Below are positions 17,856-25,248 of a stretch of DNA of 35,616 nt, piece after piece (within the stretch, counting starts at the first letter, position 1; the number at the start of each line of letters is the position of its first letter). The stretch covers positions 1 to 35,616 of the forward strand of contig JANXRZ010000292.1 in the NCBI GenBank assembly GCA_025352885.1, written 5' to 3'. Position numbers and translations under genes: made by a program. Under the pieces are notes generated by a model. It worked only from the letters and a program-made list of their open reading frames with translations. It had not been told where the DNA came from and did not search any database. The DNA comes from Pseudomonadota bacterium (GTDB taxonomy: Bacteria; Pseudomonadota; Gammaproteobacteria; Burkholderiales; SG8-39).

Positions 17856-18473
17856 CTAGAGCATTTCAAATGCCAAGTGCTCGAGCTCGAAGAAACTTTT
17901 TCCGAACCCAGCAACTGCCTTGTAGAAGTTCGCACCATCGGACGCGATTATTGCGTCGCACAAACGCACGGCGCCCTGATAAACATACTTATCGAAACAC
18001 TCGCGCTGTTCGTCTATTCCCGCACGTTGCACGGCGATGAGGTGACGCATGACTTCGCAGAGCGCCGCGAGGTGATCCTCCGGCTCGCTCACCGAAGCCT
18101 GCCGTCCCAGTCCGCGCTCGGCCAGGAACGCACGCAGCTCGACCAGCAGTTTTTCTCCCCCTGTGGCCTCCAGGTGCGCTCCCACATACGGCGCCACGAT
18201 CGCCTTGCCGACGCCCACCAACAGCGTGTCGTACTCTTCCTGCGCGGCTTCCTCGTCGGTGGCCGCGCAAGCCTGCTGCAGCTTCGCCCACGCCTCGGCC
18301 AGGGGCGCCGTGTCGTCTTCGCCGACGATTTCATCGGCCTCCGCGAGCGTCTGGAGCAACGCGGAATCCGGTGGCGCATAGAAAAGGCGCGCCATGAGCG
18401 CATAGAGGTCGGCTCTCGCCCGGTCTTCGGGGTCTTCCGGCGGCAGGAAACGGATTGGCTCGACGGTCGTCAT
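17856..18473 (-). CDS. TorD/DmsD-family molybdoenzyme chaperone
   Basis: 205-residue, mainly helical cytoplasmic protein. Features of the TorD family: RADLYALMARLFYAPPD near residue 19, the central EEYDTLLVGVGKAIVAPYVG with the usual E-Y and P-Y positions, and C-terminal FYKAVAGFGKSFFELE. Such proteins bind the TAT signal of a molybdoenzyme and hold it until cofactor is inserted. Next to fdh, it most likely serves FdhA. Its start overlaps the polyferredoxin stop by four bases (ATGA), which sets the start at 18473. Confidence 0.88.
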   Translation of the reverse strand: MTTVEPIRFLPPEDPEDRARADLYALMARLFYAPPDSALLQTLAEADEIVGEDDTAPLAEAWAKLQQACAATDEEAAQEEYDTLLVGVGKAIVAPYVGAHLEATGGEKLLVELRAFLAERGLGRQASVSEPEDHLAALCEVMRHLIAVQRAGIDEQRECFDKYVYQGAVRLCDAIIASDGANFYKAVAGFGKSFFELEHLAFEML

Positions 18474-20560
18474 GAGCGCGGCGGGATGTCGAGGATCGAA
18501 GGCTCGTCTTTCGAGTCCATCATGTCGACGACGCGGCAATCGCCGCACATCTGCAGGCGCCGTAATGCGCCGCCTCCCGCAAACATCGAATGCGTCGTCA
18601 GGCGTCCCAGCATTGCGTCGATCATCTGACGCGTGCCGAAGGGCTTCGCGCAGCGCACGCAGTTGAATGGCTCCGCCTCGTTCAGCGTAACCGACTCCTT
18701 GGCCTGCGAGGTGAGCAACAGGCGCGGCACGAGCGTGATCGCGTCCTCCGGGCAGGTGTTCGCGCACAGGCCGCATTGCACGCAGTTACGCTCGATGAAG
18801 CGCAGCTTCGGCGTATCCGGCGCATCCAGCAGCGCCGCCTCGGGGCACGCGCCGATGCAGGCCTTGCAGAGCGTGCAGGTCTCCTTGTTTACCTGCAGCA
18901 GGCCGAACGGCGCGCCTGCGGTCAGGGCGATCTCGTCCTTGGGCGTCGGCGCATGGCGCGCGAGGTGGTCGATAGCAAAGTCGAGGGACGTGCGCTTCTC
19001 AGTGGAAAGGTTGAATGTCGCAGGCTTCGCCGGTCCCTTGGCAGGCGCCATCGTCCAGAGCGCTTTCTCAAGCGCCGCCGCGTCCCCTGCAATGGCGAGT
19101 TCGAGGTGCCGGCCCGTGTAGCCAAGGCTGGTCAGCACAGTCTGCGCGAATCCCATCTGCGTCCTGATCGCGTCGAAATAGCCCTCGGGTTCCTCACCGG
19201 TCGAAACCATGACGACCTGGCTGGCCCCGTAGGCAATGGCGCCGAGCCAGACGTCCATGCCGATGGAGGCCACATGAAACACTTCCATCGGGATGACGCG
19301 GGCCGGCAGTCCCCTGCCCTTGCGGCCGAGCGAGTGAACTATCGCCCGACCGTGCTCCGCGTTGTGGAACAGGATGCAGGCGTCCTTGCCCCCGGCCTCG
19401 CGATACGTGTTCAGCACCGCCTTCAAACGCGCGCCCGTATCCGGCACGCGCGGATACGCATAAGTCATGGCACCGGAGGGACACACGGTGGCGCAGCCAC
19501 CGCAGCCTGCGCAGAGGTGCGGCTCGATCTTCACGCGGTCTCCGTCGCTCGTGATTGCGCCGGTAGAGCACACGTCGATGCACTTGGTGCAGCCGATCTT
19601 GCCCGAGCGGCTGTGGGCGCAGATTCGCTCCTTGTACGCGAAGAATTTCGGCTTCTCGAATTCGCCGACCAGCTGGGCAAGCTTCTGCGCGGCGAGCGCC
19701 TGGTCGAGCGGATCGGCACCGGGCGCCAGATAGCCCTGCGGCAGGTCCGGCGTCTTCAACACCGCTTCGCGCGACAAGTCGAGGACGAGGTCGAATTTTT
19801 CGCTGCGCGCGGTTTCCGCGCGGCTGAAGTCGATTGCACCGATCGCGCCGCATGCCTTCACGCAGGCGCGATGACCTTTGCACTTGTCGAGGTCGACCTG
19901 GTAACTGAAGTCGATCGCATCCTCCGGGCAGGCGCGCACGCAGGCGTTGCAGCGCGTGCAGGCTTCGAGGTCGATCGGGTTGTCCTGCGTCCATTCGACG
20001 TCGAACGCACCGAGGTACCCCGTGATCTTTGCCGCCTTGCCCGACCACACAGGGTAGGCACGCTCGGACGGCAGCTCGGCTCCTCTCGCGGATGTTGCGA
20101 GCACGCCCACTTCGAGACTGGCCGCGAGGCGCTCCGCCCAGCCGAGCGCGGCTTCAGCCGGTCCGATGATCAGCAGGCTTCCCGCCGATTTGTACTCGAC
20201 CGTCGGGACAGGCTCCGGGTCGCCGAGCGCAGCGAGCGCAACCAGCGCGGCGATCTTCGGCATGGCCGCACTGCTCTCGGCGGACCACCCCGCGGTCTCG
20301 CGGATGTTCAGGAACCGGATATCGCCCTTTGCGCCGGCCGCCTGCGCGATCTCGGTGAAGAGCGGCGCCTCCTGCGTGCAGGCAACCAGGAGTTCGGGAT
20401 CGTTCAGCGCCTCGTTGAACGCGCCGATCTCCTTCCTGCAGAGTTCCGTGTGAATCGCGATCGGCGTCCGCGACTTGAGGGCCGCGCCGAGCGCCTTCGC
20501 ATCCAGCGGCATCGTCCGGTTGCAGTTGCACAGCTTGACGGTCTTGTCTTCGAGCGCCAT
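18470..20560 (-). CDS. Large multi-cluster 4Fe-4S protein of the fdh locus
   Basis: 696-residue cytoplasmic polyferredoxin-like protein. Complete Cys sets are at 201/204/207/211, 324/327/331 (with C314 upstream), 350/353/356/360, 562/565/568/572 and 593/596/599/603, plus an irregular group at C227/C233/C237. A Cys quartet at 634/637 and 672/675 looks like a zinc ribbon or rubredoxin-type site. An N-terminal C11/C13 pair is also present. Residues 127-140 (LLIIGPAEAALGW) recall a degenerate Rossmann loop, and 390-500 loosely resembles MvhD/HdrA-linked domains. No signal peptide. Likely an electron-transfer or maturation partner of the formate dehydrogenase; exact role unknown. Starts three bases after the DUF3306 stop. 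Confidence 0.85.
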   Translation of the reverse strand: MALEDKTVKLCNCNRTMPLDAKALGAALKSRTPIAIHTELCRKEIGAFNEALNDPELLVACTQEAPLFTEIAQAAGAKGDIRFLNIRETAGWSAESSAAMPKIAALVALAALGDPEPVPTVEYKSAGSLLIIGPAEAALGWAERLAASLEVGVLATSARGAELPSERAYPVWSGKAAKITGYLGAFDVEWTQDNPIDLEACTRCNACVRACPEDAIDFSYQVDLDKCKGHRACVKACGAIGAIDFSRAETARSEKFDLVLDLSREAVLKTPDLPQGYLAPGADPLDQALAAQKLAQLVGEFEKPKFFAYKERICAHSRSGKIGCTKCIDVCSTGAITSDGDRVKIEPHLCAGCGGCATVCPSGAMTYAYPRVPDTGARLKAVLNTYREAGGKDACILFHNAEHGRAIVHSLGRKGRGLPARVIPMEVFHVASIGMDVWLGAIAYGASQVVMVSTGEEPEGYFDAIRTQMGFAQTVLTSLGYTGRHLELAIAGDAAALEKALWTMAPAKGPAKPATFNLSTEKRTSLDFAIDHLARHAPTPKDEIALTAGAPFGLLQVNKETCTLCKACIGACPEAALLDAPDTPKLRFIERNCVQCGLCANTCPEDAITLVPRLLLTSQAKESVTLNEAEPFNCVRCAKPFGTRQMIDAMLGRLTTHSMFAGGGALRRLQMCGDCRVVDMMDSKDEPSILDIPPRS

Positions 20561-20563
20561 GCG

Positions 20564-21121
20564 TCAGGCCTTCGCATCCGGCGAAGACGCCTCGCCCGGC
20601 GCGGCCGGTGCATCCGCCTTTTCGATTTCCCGGTACTCCTCGGGGACCTCGGCGAGGGCCTCCTTCGCCGCCGCTTCTGCCTGCAGCGCATCCGCCCGGT
20701 CGGCTTCGGCTTTTTCGTCGTCGGTGAACAAGTGCTGCCGCGCCTGGTAGAGCTTTTTCATCATCTCGCTCGGGATCGGGTCGGGCACGCCGTAGTCCTC
20801 GATGTAGGTATCGAGGCCATCCATGACGTTGAAATGCGGGTCCTTGAAAAGCTGCTTGAGCGCAGCCTGCTTCACGTCGGCTTTTACGCCCGGCGCCATG
20901 AAGGGCTTAAAGTCCGATTCGGCATTGAGGCTCTCGACCGGCGGGAGCGGCGCGGGCTCCCCCTCCTGGGGCGGCGAATCCAGTTCGCGCGGCGACGGCG
21001 GCGACCAGGTGCGCGCCTCGGCCTCGGGCTGCGCGCTTTCCTCCTTCGGTCGCTGGCCGGTTTCTTCGAGCTTGCGCCGCGACCAGCGCGAAAAGAAACT
21101 GCCGACGTCGTCGGCGTTCAC
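20564..21121 (-). CDS. DUF3306 protein
   Basis: 185-residue soluble, acidic protein. The opening FFSRWSRRKLEE is the DUF3306 hallmark, followed by a Pro/Glu-rich linker and a conserved core around LPPVESLNAESDFKPFM and HFNVMDGLDTYIEDYG. The C-terminal third is an Ala/Glu helix. Function is unknown; the family is known from formate dehydrogenase loci together with DUF3305. Its start overlaps the DUF3305 stop by four bases. Confidence 0.88.
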   Translation of the reverse strand: MNADDVGSFFSRWSRRKLEETGQRPKEESAQPEAEARTWSPPSPRELDSPPQEGEPAPLPPVESLNAESDFKPFMAPGVKADVKQAALKQLFKDPHFNVMDGLDTYIEDYGVPDPIPSEMMKKLYQARQHLFTDDEKAEADRADALQAEAAAKEALAEVPEEYREIEKADAPAAPGEASSPDAKA

Positions 21122-21597
21122 GAAACTTTTCCCGAGCGCTCTGCAGGGCTGATGAAAGACTGCGGGCGCTTGCGCCGCTTGGGTTCCGGTCGGTAATGCT
21201 CCTCCACGTAGCCGCCCACCCAGGCCATGACCTCGGCCGGCATGGGCACGGTTTCAACCTGCTCGCCGCCGTCCATGAGACGGCCGGCCTCGTTGTAGCT
21301 CACCGTGACGAATTTCGGCACCGCGAGCCCCTCTTCCATGCGCCACATGACGAACACGCGCGGCTCGTTGGAGGACACGTTGAGGTAGTAGCCCTCGGTT
21401 TCGTCCCTGAAAAGCTTCAGTTCGAAGCCCGGGTACAGCCACTGGGTGATCGCGCCTTCCTCGACCAGCTTGCTCGGCTCACCGCCCGTCGCATGGTTGG
21501 GCACGATGCCGAACGCTTCCCAGGTTTCGGATTGCCAGCGGTTGTCGAGCGCGCGCCGCTGCATTACGACTGCGATCGGTATTGAGGAATCCTGCAT
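21118..21597 (-). CDS. DUF3305 protein
   Basis: 159-residue soluble protein, first gene of the fdh accessory run. Family-like pieces: [10 protein letters not shown] at the start, [46 protein letters not shown] and [13 protein letters not shown]. Function unknown. Start choice is open: a strong AGGAGG lies 13 bases before ATG 21597, while an in-frame TTG nine bases upstream of the ATG (21606) sits only 4 bases after that AGGAGG. It is divergent from moaA across 78 bases. Confidence 0.87.
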   Translation of the reverse strand: MQDSSIPIAVVMQRRALDNRWQSETWEAFGIVPNHATGGEPSKLVEEGAITQWLYPGFELKLFRDETEGYYLNVSSNEPRVFVMWRMEEGLAVPKFVTVSYNEAGRLMDGGEQVETVPMPAEVMAWVGGYVEEHYRPEPKRRKRPQSFISPAERSGKVS

Positions 21598-21675
21598 GCG
21601 CCGCAATATACCTCCTGCAGGCCCCGAATCCTCCTCTGTTATCATCGAAATCCACTGAAATTTCGCAGTAACACC
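21598..21675. promoter_or_regulatory. Divergent control region between DUF3305 and moaA
   Basis: 78 bases separating the two divergent runs that make and use the cofactor. On the plus strand TATCAT (21640-21645) matches the -10 consensus at 5 of 6 but has no clear -35. The inverted repeat CGAAAT / ATTTCG (21646-21651 and 21660-21665) sits between it and the moaA ATG and could be an operator. No Moco riboswitch could be recognised by eye; the region is too short for the known one. Confidence 0.4.
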
Positions 21676-22761
21676 ATGCCGGAAAAGGTTATTCCAATCC
21701 GCCCCGCAAGCGGTTTCCGACAGTCGGGGACCGCTCCCCTGCGCGAGCCGTACGCCGGCGGCAAGTTCGTCGACACGCTCGGGCGGCCGTTGCGCGACCT
21801 GCGCATTTCCGTGACCGACCGGTGCAACTTCCGGTGCGTGTATTGCATGCCGCGCGACGTGTTCGACGAGAACTACGAGTTCCTCCCGCAAGCTTCATTG
21901 CTGTCGTTCGAAGAGATCGCCAGGGTCGCCAAGGTCTTCGTAAGTCTGGGGGTGGAAAAGATCCGCCTGACCGGCGGCGAGCCGCTGGTTCGCCGGGACC
22001 TCGAGCGGCTGGTCGGGATGCTCTCGCCGCTCGGCGTGGACCTCACGCTCACCACCAACGGGTCGCTGCTTGCGAAAAAAGCCAGGGCCCTCAAGCTCGC
22101 CGGCCTCAAGCGCATCACGGTGAGCCTCGATTCGCTGGAGGACGCGACCTTCAAGGCGATGAACGATGCCGACTTCCCGGTCGCCAAGGTGCTCGAAGGC
22201 ATCGACGCCGCGGCCGAGGCCGGCCTCTCGCCGCTCAAGGTCAACATGGTCGTGAAGCGCGGCGTGAATGATGACCAGGTCGTCGACATGGCCCGCCATT
22301 TTCGCGGGACCGGGCACATCGTGCGGTTCATCGAGTTCATGGACGTGGGCAGCACGAACGGCTGGCGCATGGACGACGTTATCCCCTCAGCCGAGATCGT
22401 GCGCCGCATCTCGGCGGAATTCCCGCTCGCGCAGGCCGACCCCGATTACCGCGGCGAAGTCGCCGAGCGCTGGAAGTACGCCGACGGGAAAGGCGAGATC
22501 GGCGTCATTTCTTCGGTCACGCAAGCCTTCTGCAGCGATTGCAACCGGCTGCGCCTCTCGACTGAGGGCTCCATGTACACCTGCCTCTTCGGCCAGCAAG
22601 GGCACGACCTGCGCACGCTGCTGCGTTCGGGCGCTTCGGACGAATCCTTGCGCGATGAGATCGTGGCGGTGTGGCGCGCGCGGGGCGACAGGTACTCAGA
22701 GCTGCGCACGGCTGAAACGGCGCGTGTCTCCAAGGTCGAGATGTCCTACATCGGCGGATGA
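21676..22761 (+). CDS. moaA: GTP 3',8-cyclase MoaA
   Basis: Radical-SAM enzyme starting molybdenum cofactor synthesis from GTP (with MoaC, not in the window). 361 residues. The SAM cluster is C50-x3-C54-x2-C57 (RCNFRCVYC); the C-terminal substrate cluster uses C286, C289 and C303. The terminal Gly-Gly required for MoaA activity is present (SYIGG). Also visible are [12 protein letters not shown] and RFIEFMDVG. The N-terminus is about 25 residues longer than E. coli MoaA. The ribosome site before ATG 21676 is weak. It is followed by fdhD after six bases. Confidence 0.95.
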   Translation: MPEKVIPIRPASGFRQSGTAPLREPYAGGKFVDTLGRPLRDLRISVTDRCNFRCVYCMPRDVFDENYEFLPQASLLSFEEIARVAKVFVSLGVEKIRLTGGEPLVRRDLERLVGMLSPLGVDLTLTTNGSLLAKKARALKLAGLKRITVSLDSLEDATFKAMNDADFPVAKVLEGIDAAAEAGLSPLKVNMVVKRGVNDDQVVDMARHFRGTGHIVRFIEFMDVGSTNGWRMDDVIPSAEIVRRISAEFPLAQADPDYRGEVAERWKYADGKGEIGVISSVTQAFCSDCNRLRLSTEGSMYTCLFGQQGHDLRTLLRSGASDESLRDEIVAVWRARGDRYSELRTAETARVSKVEMSYIGG

Positions 22762-22767
22762 CCCGCC

Positions 22768-23613
22768 TTGGCTAACCGCCCCAAGCTCACCGACGCAGGT
22801 CGCCCGGCCACCTTCGAGGTCGAGGCATTCAACGAGCTCGGCGAGATGGTTCCGACCGCCATTGCGGGCGAGCATCCCCTTACCCTGTATCTCGACAAGC
22901 GCGAGCTCGTCACGCTCATGACGCTCGGGCAGGCGCCCGAGGCGCTTGCGATCGGGTACCTGCGCAACCAGCGGCTGGTCGGGTCGATCGACGACATCGT
23001 CGAGGTGCAGGTCGACTGGGACACCGACTCCGTGGCGATCGTCACCCGCCATGGCGTTGCGAATCTTGCCGAGCGCATGGAAAAACGCACCGTCACCACC
23101 GGCTGCGGCCAGGGCACCGTCTTCGGCGGCCTCATGGACGAGATCGATTCGATCCGGCTTCGCGATGACGTCACGCTCGAAGACTTCCAGCTGTTCGCGC
23201 TCGTCGAGCAGGTGCGCAAGTACGAGACGATCTACAAGCAGGCGGGCGCAGTGCACGGATGCGCACTTGCAAAGTCGACGCCCGAAGGCGCCGAGATCCT
23301 GATGTTCGTCGAAGATGTCGGCCGGCATAACGCCGTGGACGCAATCGCCGGCCAGATGTGGCTTGGCGAGATCGATGGATCGGACAAGATTTTCTACACG
23401 ACGGGCCGGCTCACGAGCGAGATGGTCATCAAGTGTGCGCAAATGGGCATCCCGTTCCTCGTTTCGCGCTCGGGGCTGACCAAGATGGGCCATGACATTG
23501 CAAAGAAAATCGGCATCACAATGCTCGGCCGCGCATCGGGCCGCCACTACTTGCTGTTCACCGGCACGCCGCGCATCCTGAGGACAGTTGCACAGCCGAC
23601 GGCACACGTTTAG
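22768..23613 (+). CDS. fdhD: Formate dehydrogenase sulfurtransferase FdhD
   Basis: Transfers sulfur from a cysteine desulfurase to the bis-MGD cofactor before insertion into formate dehydrogenase. 281 residues. Conserved: HPLTLYLDKRE-type start, TTGCGQGTVFG loop, VHGCALA, EDVGRHNAVDA, TTGRLTSEMVIKCA and SRSGLT. E. coli FdhD uses C121/C124 in a CxxC loop; here only C113 is present and the second position is Gly116. The start is a TTG at 22768, six bases after the moaA stop; an in-frame stop lies just upstream and no ATG is available before residue 27. Translational coupling with moaA is likely. Confidence 0.93.
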   Translation: MANRPKLTDAGRPATFEVEAFNELGEMVPTAIAGEHPLTLYLDKRELVTLMTLGQAPEALAIGYLRNQRLVGSIDDIVEVQVDWDTDSVAIVTRHGVANLAERMEKRTVTTGCGQGTVFGGLMDEIDSIRLRDDVTLEDFQLFALVEQVRKYETIYKQAGAVHGCALAKSTPEGAEILMFVEDVGRHNAVDAIAGQMWLGEIDGSDKIFYTTGRLTSEMVIKCAQMGIPFLVSRSGLTKMGHDIAKKIGITMLGRASGRHYLLFTGTPRILRTVAQPTAHV

Positions 23614-23634
23614 GCATTACCAGGGAGAAACCGC

Positions 23635-24297
23635 ATGACCGTTGAACTTTATTTCGCGCCCGGCGCCTGCTCTTTCGTGCCGCACGTGGGACTCGAGATC
23701 GTCAAGGCCGCGACCGGCCGCGACTTCACCCCGAAGCTCGTCAAGCTCCACAAGGGCGAGCACCAGACGCCCGAGTACAAGGCGCTGAACCCGGATGCGC
23801 AGGTCCCGGTGGTCGTGGTCGACGGCAAGCCGCTTACGCAGATCGTCGCGATTTGCGACTGGATCGATCGCGCTAACCCCGAAGCGAAGCTCCTCCCCAC
23901 GGACGCATGGGCGCGCGCGCAGGCGCTCTCGAAGCTCGCGTGGATGAACAACACAGCGCATCCGACCTTCACGCACACGTTCATGCCACAGAAATTTGCG
24001 GAGAGCGAAGCGGCCCGGGCAGAGATCAAGAGCACCGCCGTCGCCGGCTTTCGCAAGCACCTCAAGCGCGTGGACGAGTGGGCGGCCGGGGCCAAGCCGT
24101 GGCTGCTCGGCGACACGCTGTCCTTCCACGATGCCTACGCCTTCACCCTGCTGCGCTGGGCAGGCTACGCGGGCATCGATCCTTCCGGTTACCCGAAACT
24201 CCTGGCGCATGTGGAGCGCGTCATGGCCGCGCCGCCGGTAGCCGCGGCGATCGAACGCGAGCGCGTCAAGCTCGACACTTACAAGGCGGCAGCATGA
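23635..24297 (+). CDS. Beta-class glutathione S-transferase
   Basis: 220-residue cytosolic protein with an N-terminal thioredoxin fold and a helical C-domain. The opening ELYFAPGACSFVPHVGLE matches bacterial beta-class enzymes, with Cys12 at the position of their catalytic Cys10; NPDAQVPVVVVDG carries the cis-Pro. The C-domain ends with the N-capping region LLGDTLSFHDAYAF. Substrate unknown. Its stop overlaps the start of the next gene by four bases, so the pair may act in one detoxification or degradation step. Confidence 0.92.
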   Translation: MTVELYFAPGACSFVPHVGLEIVKAATGRDFTPKLVKLHKGEHQTPEYKALNPDAQVPVVVVDGKPLTQIVAICDWIDRANPEAKLLPTDAWARAQALSKLAWMNNTAHPTFTHTFMPQKFAESEAARAEIKSTAVAGFRKHLKRVDEWAAGAKPWLLGDTLSFHDAYAFTLLRWAGYAGIDPSGYPKLLAHVERVMAAPPVAAAIERERVKLDTYKAAA

Positions 24298-25226
24298 AAC
24301 TGGTCCTCTTCGACGATTACAAGCTGGGCGTCATGCAGGGGGCGCTGATCGTGGACGTTTCATCCGTAGTTCGCGACATCCCGCATACCGGCCCCCATGA
24401 CCTCATGAGCGGCCTCATCGCGCGCTTCGATGAATACCGCCCGCGCCTGGAGGAAGCGTCGATGACGGGCACCGCGATGCCTTCGAACCGCATGCGCCTG
24501 CGCGCGCCGCTGCCCAAGCCCTTCAACATCGACTGCATGGCCGTCAATTACATGGAAGACGGCACGCGCACCGAGGCCGCGCCGATCAACGCCTTCTTCA
24601 AGTCGCCGAACGCGATCATCGGCGACGGCGACACCATGGTGCTGCCCAATGTTCCGGCGACTATCTTCGAGGGCGAGGCCGAAGTCGCCATCGTCATCGG
24701 CAAGCGCGCCTCCAATGTCCCGGAAGCCGATGCCATGAAGCACGTGTTCGGCTACATGAACTTCATCGACGGCTCGGCGCGCGGCCTGCTGCCGCCTGGC
24801 AATACGTTCTACCAGATGAAGGCGCGCGAGACGTTCGCACCTATCGGACCTTGGCTCGTGACCGCCGACGAAATCGCAGATCCGCAGAAGCTGCAGGTCA
24901 AGCTCTGGGTCAACGGCGTGCTGAAGCAGAACTTCAATACCAGCGACATGGCGCACAAGATGGCGCGCTGCATTTCGTGGGTGAGTTCGATCCACACGCT
25001 CGAGCCGGGCGACGTGCTCGCCACCGGCACGAACCACCGCGGGCTGTCCGCCTTCCAGGACGGCGATACGGTCGAACTCGAGACCGAAGGCCTCGGGCGC
25101 CTGCACATCAAGATCGCGGACGACCTCAAGCGCACATGGGGACGCGATACGCGCCTCGAGCACGCCGACAAGAAACTCGCCGGCGTCACCACGCCGCAGC
25201 TCTCCGGCAAATACGCGGCCGCCTGA
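24294..25226 (+). CDS. Fumarylacetoacetate hydrolase family protein
   Basis: 310-residue FAH-fold protein; the family contains metal-dependent hydrolases, decarboxylases and isomerases acting on beta-keto acids. The metal-site pair is seen as EGEAEVAIVIG (E126, E128), and the later Asp as NFIDGSARG (D159), where many relatives have NDVSARD. The last Asp of that motif is Gly here. LATGTNHRGL near the C-terminus matches the usual TGTPxG-like strand. Translationally coupled to the glutathione transferase, which recalls maleylacetoacetate isomerase plus FAH pairs, but the substrate cannot be set from sequence. Confidence 0.9.
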   Translation: MKLVLFDDYKLGVMQGALIVDVSSVVRDIPHTGPHDLMSGLIARFDEYRPRLEEASMTGTAMPSNRMRLRAPLPKPFNIDCMAVNYMEDGTRTEAAPINAFFKSPNAIIGDGDTMVLPNVPATIFEGEAEVAIVIGKRASNVPEADAMKHVFGYMNFIDGSARGLLPPGNTFYQMKARETFAPIGPWLVTADEIADPQKLQVKLWVNGVLKQNFNTSDMAHKMARCISWVSSIHTLEPGDVLATGTNHRGLSAFQDGDTVELETEGLGRLHIKIADDLKRTWGRDTRLEHADKKLAGVTTPQLSGKYAAA

Positions 25227-25233
25227 AAGTGTG

Positions 25234-25248
25234 AAAGTGGGGTCAGGC
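25234..25248 (+). repeat. AAAGTGGGGTCAGGC word between convergent genes
   Basis: The 16-base gap between the FAH-family gene and the convergent 560-residue gene, plus the end of the latter, consists of AAAGTGGGGTCAGGC. It shares the core GGGG(T/C)CAGGC with the tandem words after clpB (minus strand, 1-68). The TCA at 25243-25245 supplies the stop codon of the minus-strand gene. Confidence 0.5.

Noticed and set aside
18590..21196. Open plus-strand frame of 868 codons opposite the polyferredoxin and DUF3306 genes
   Set aside because: Arg/Ala/Gly-rich product with no recognisable domain; it mirrors well-conserved minus-strand genes and arises from GC-rich third codon positions.
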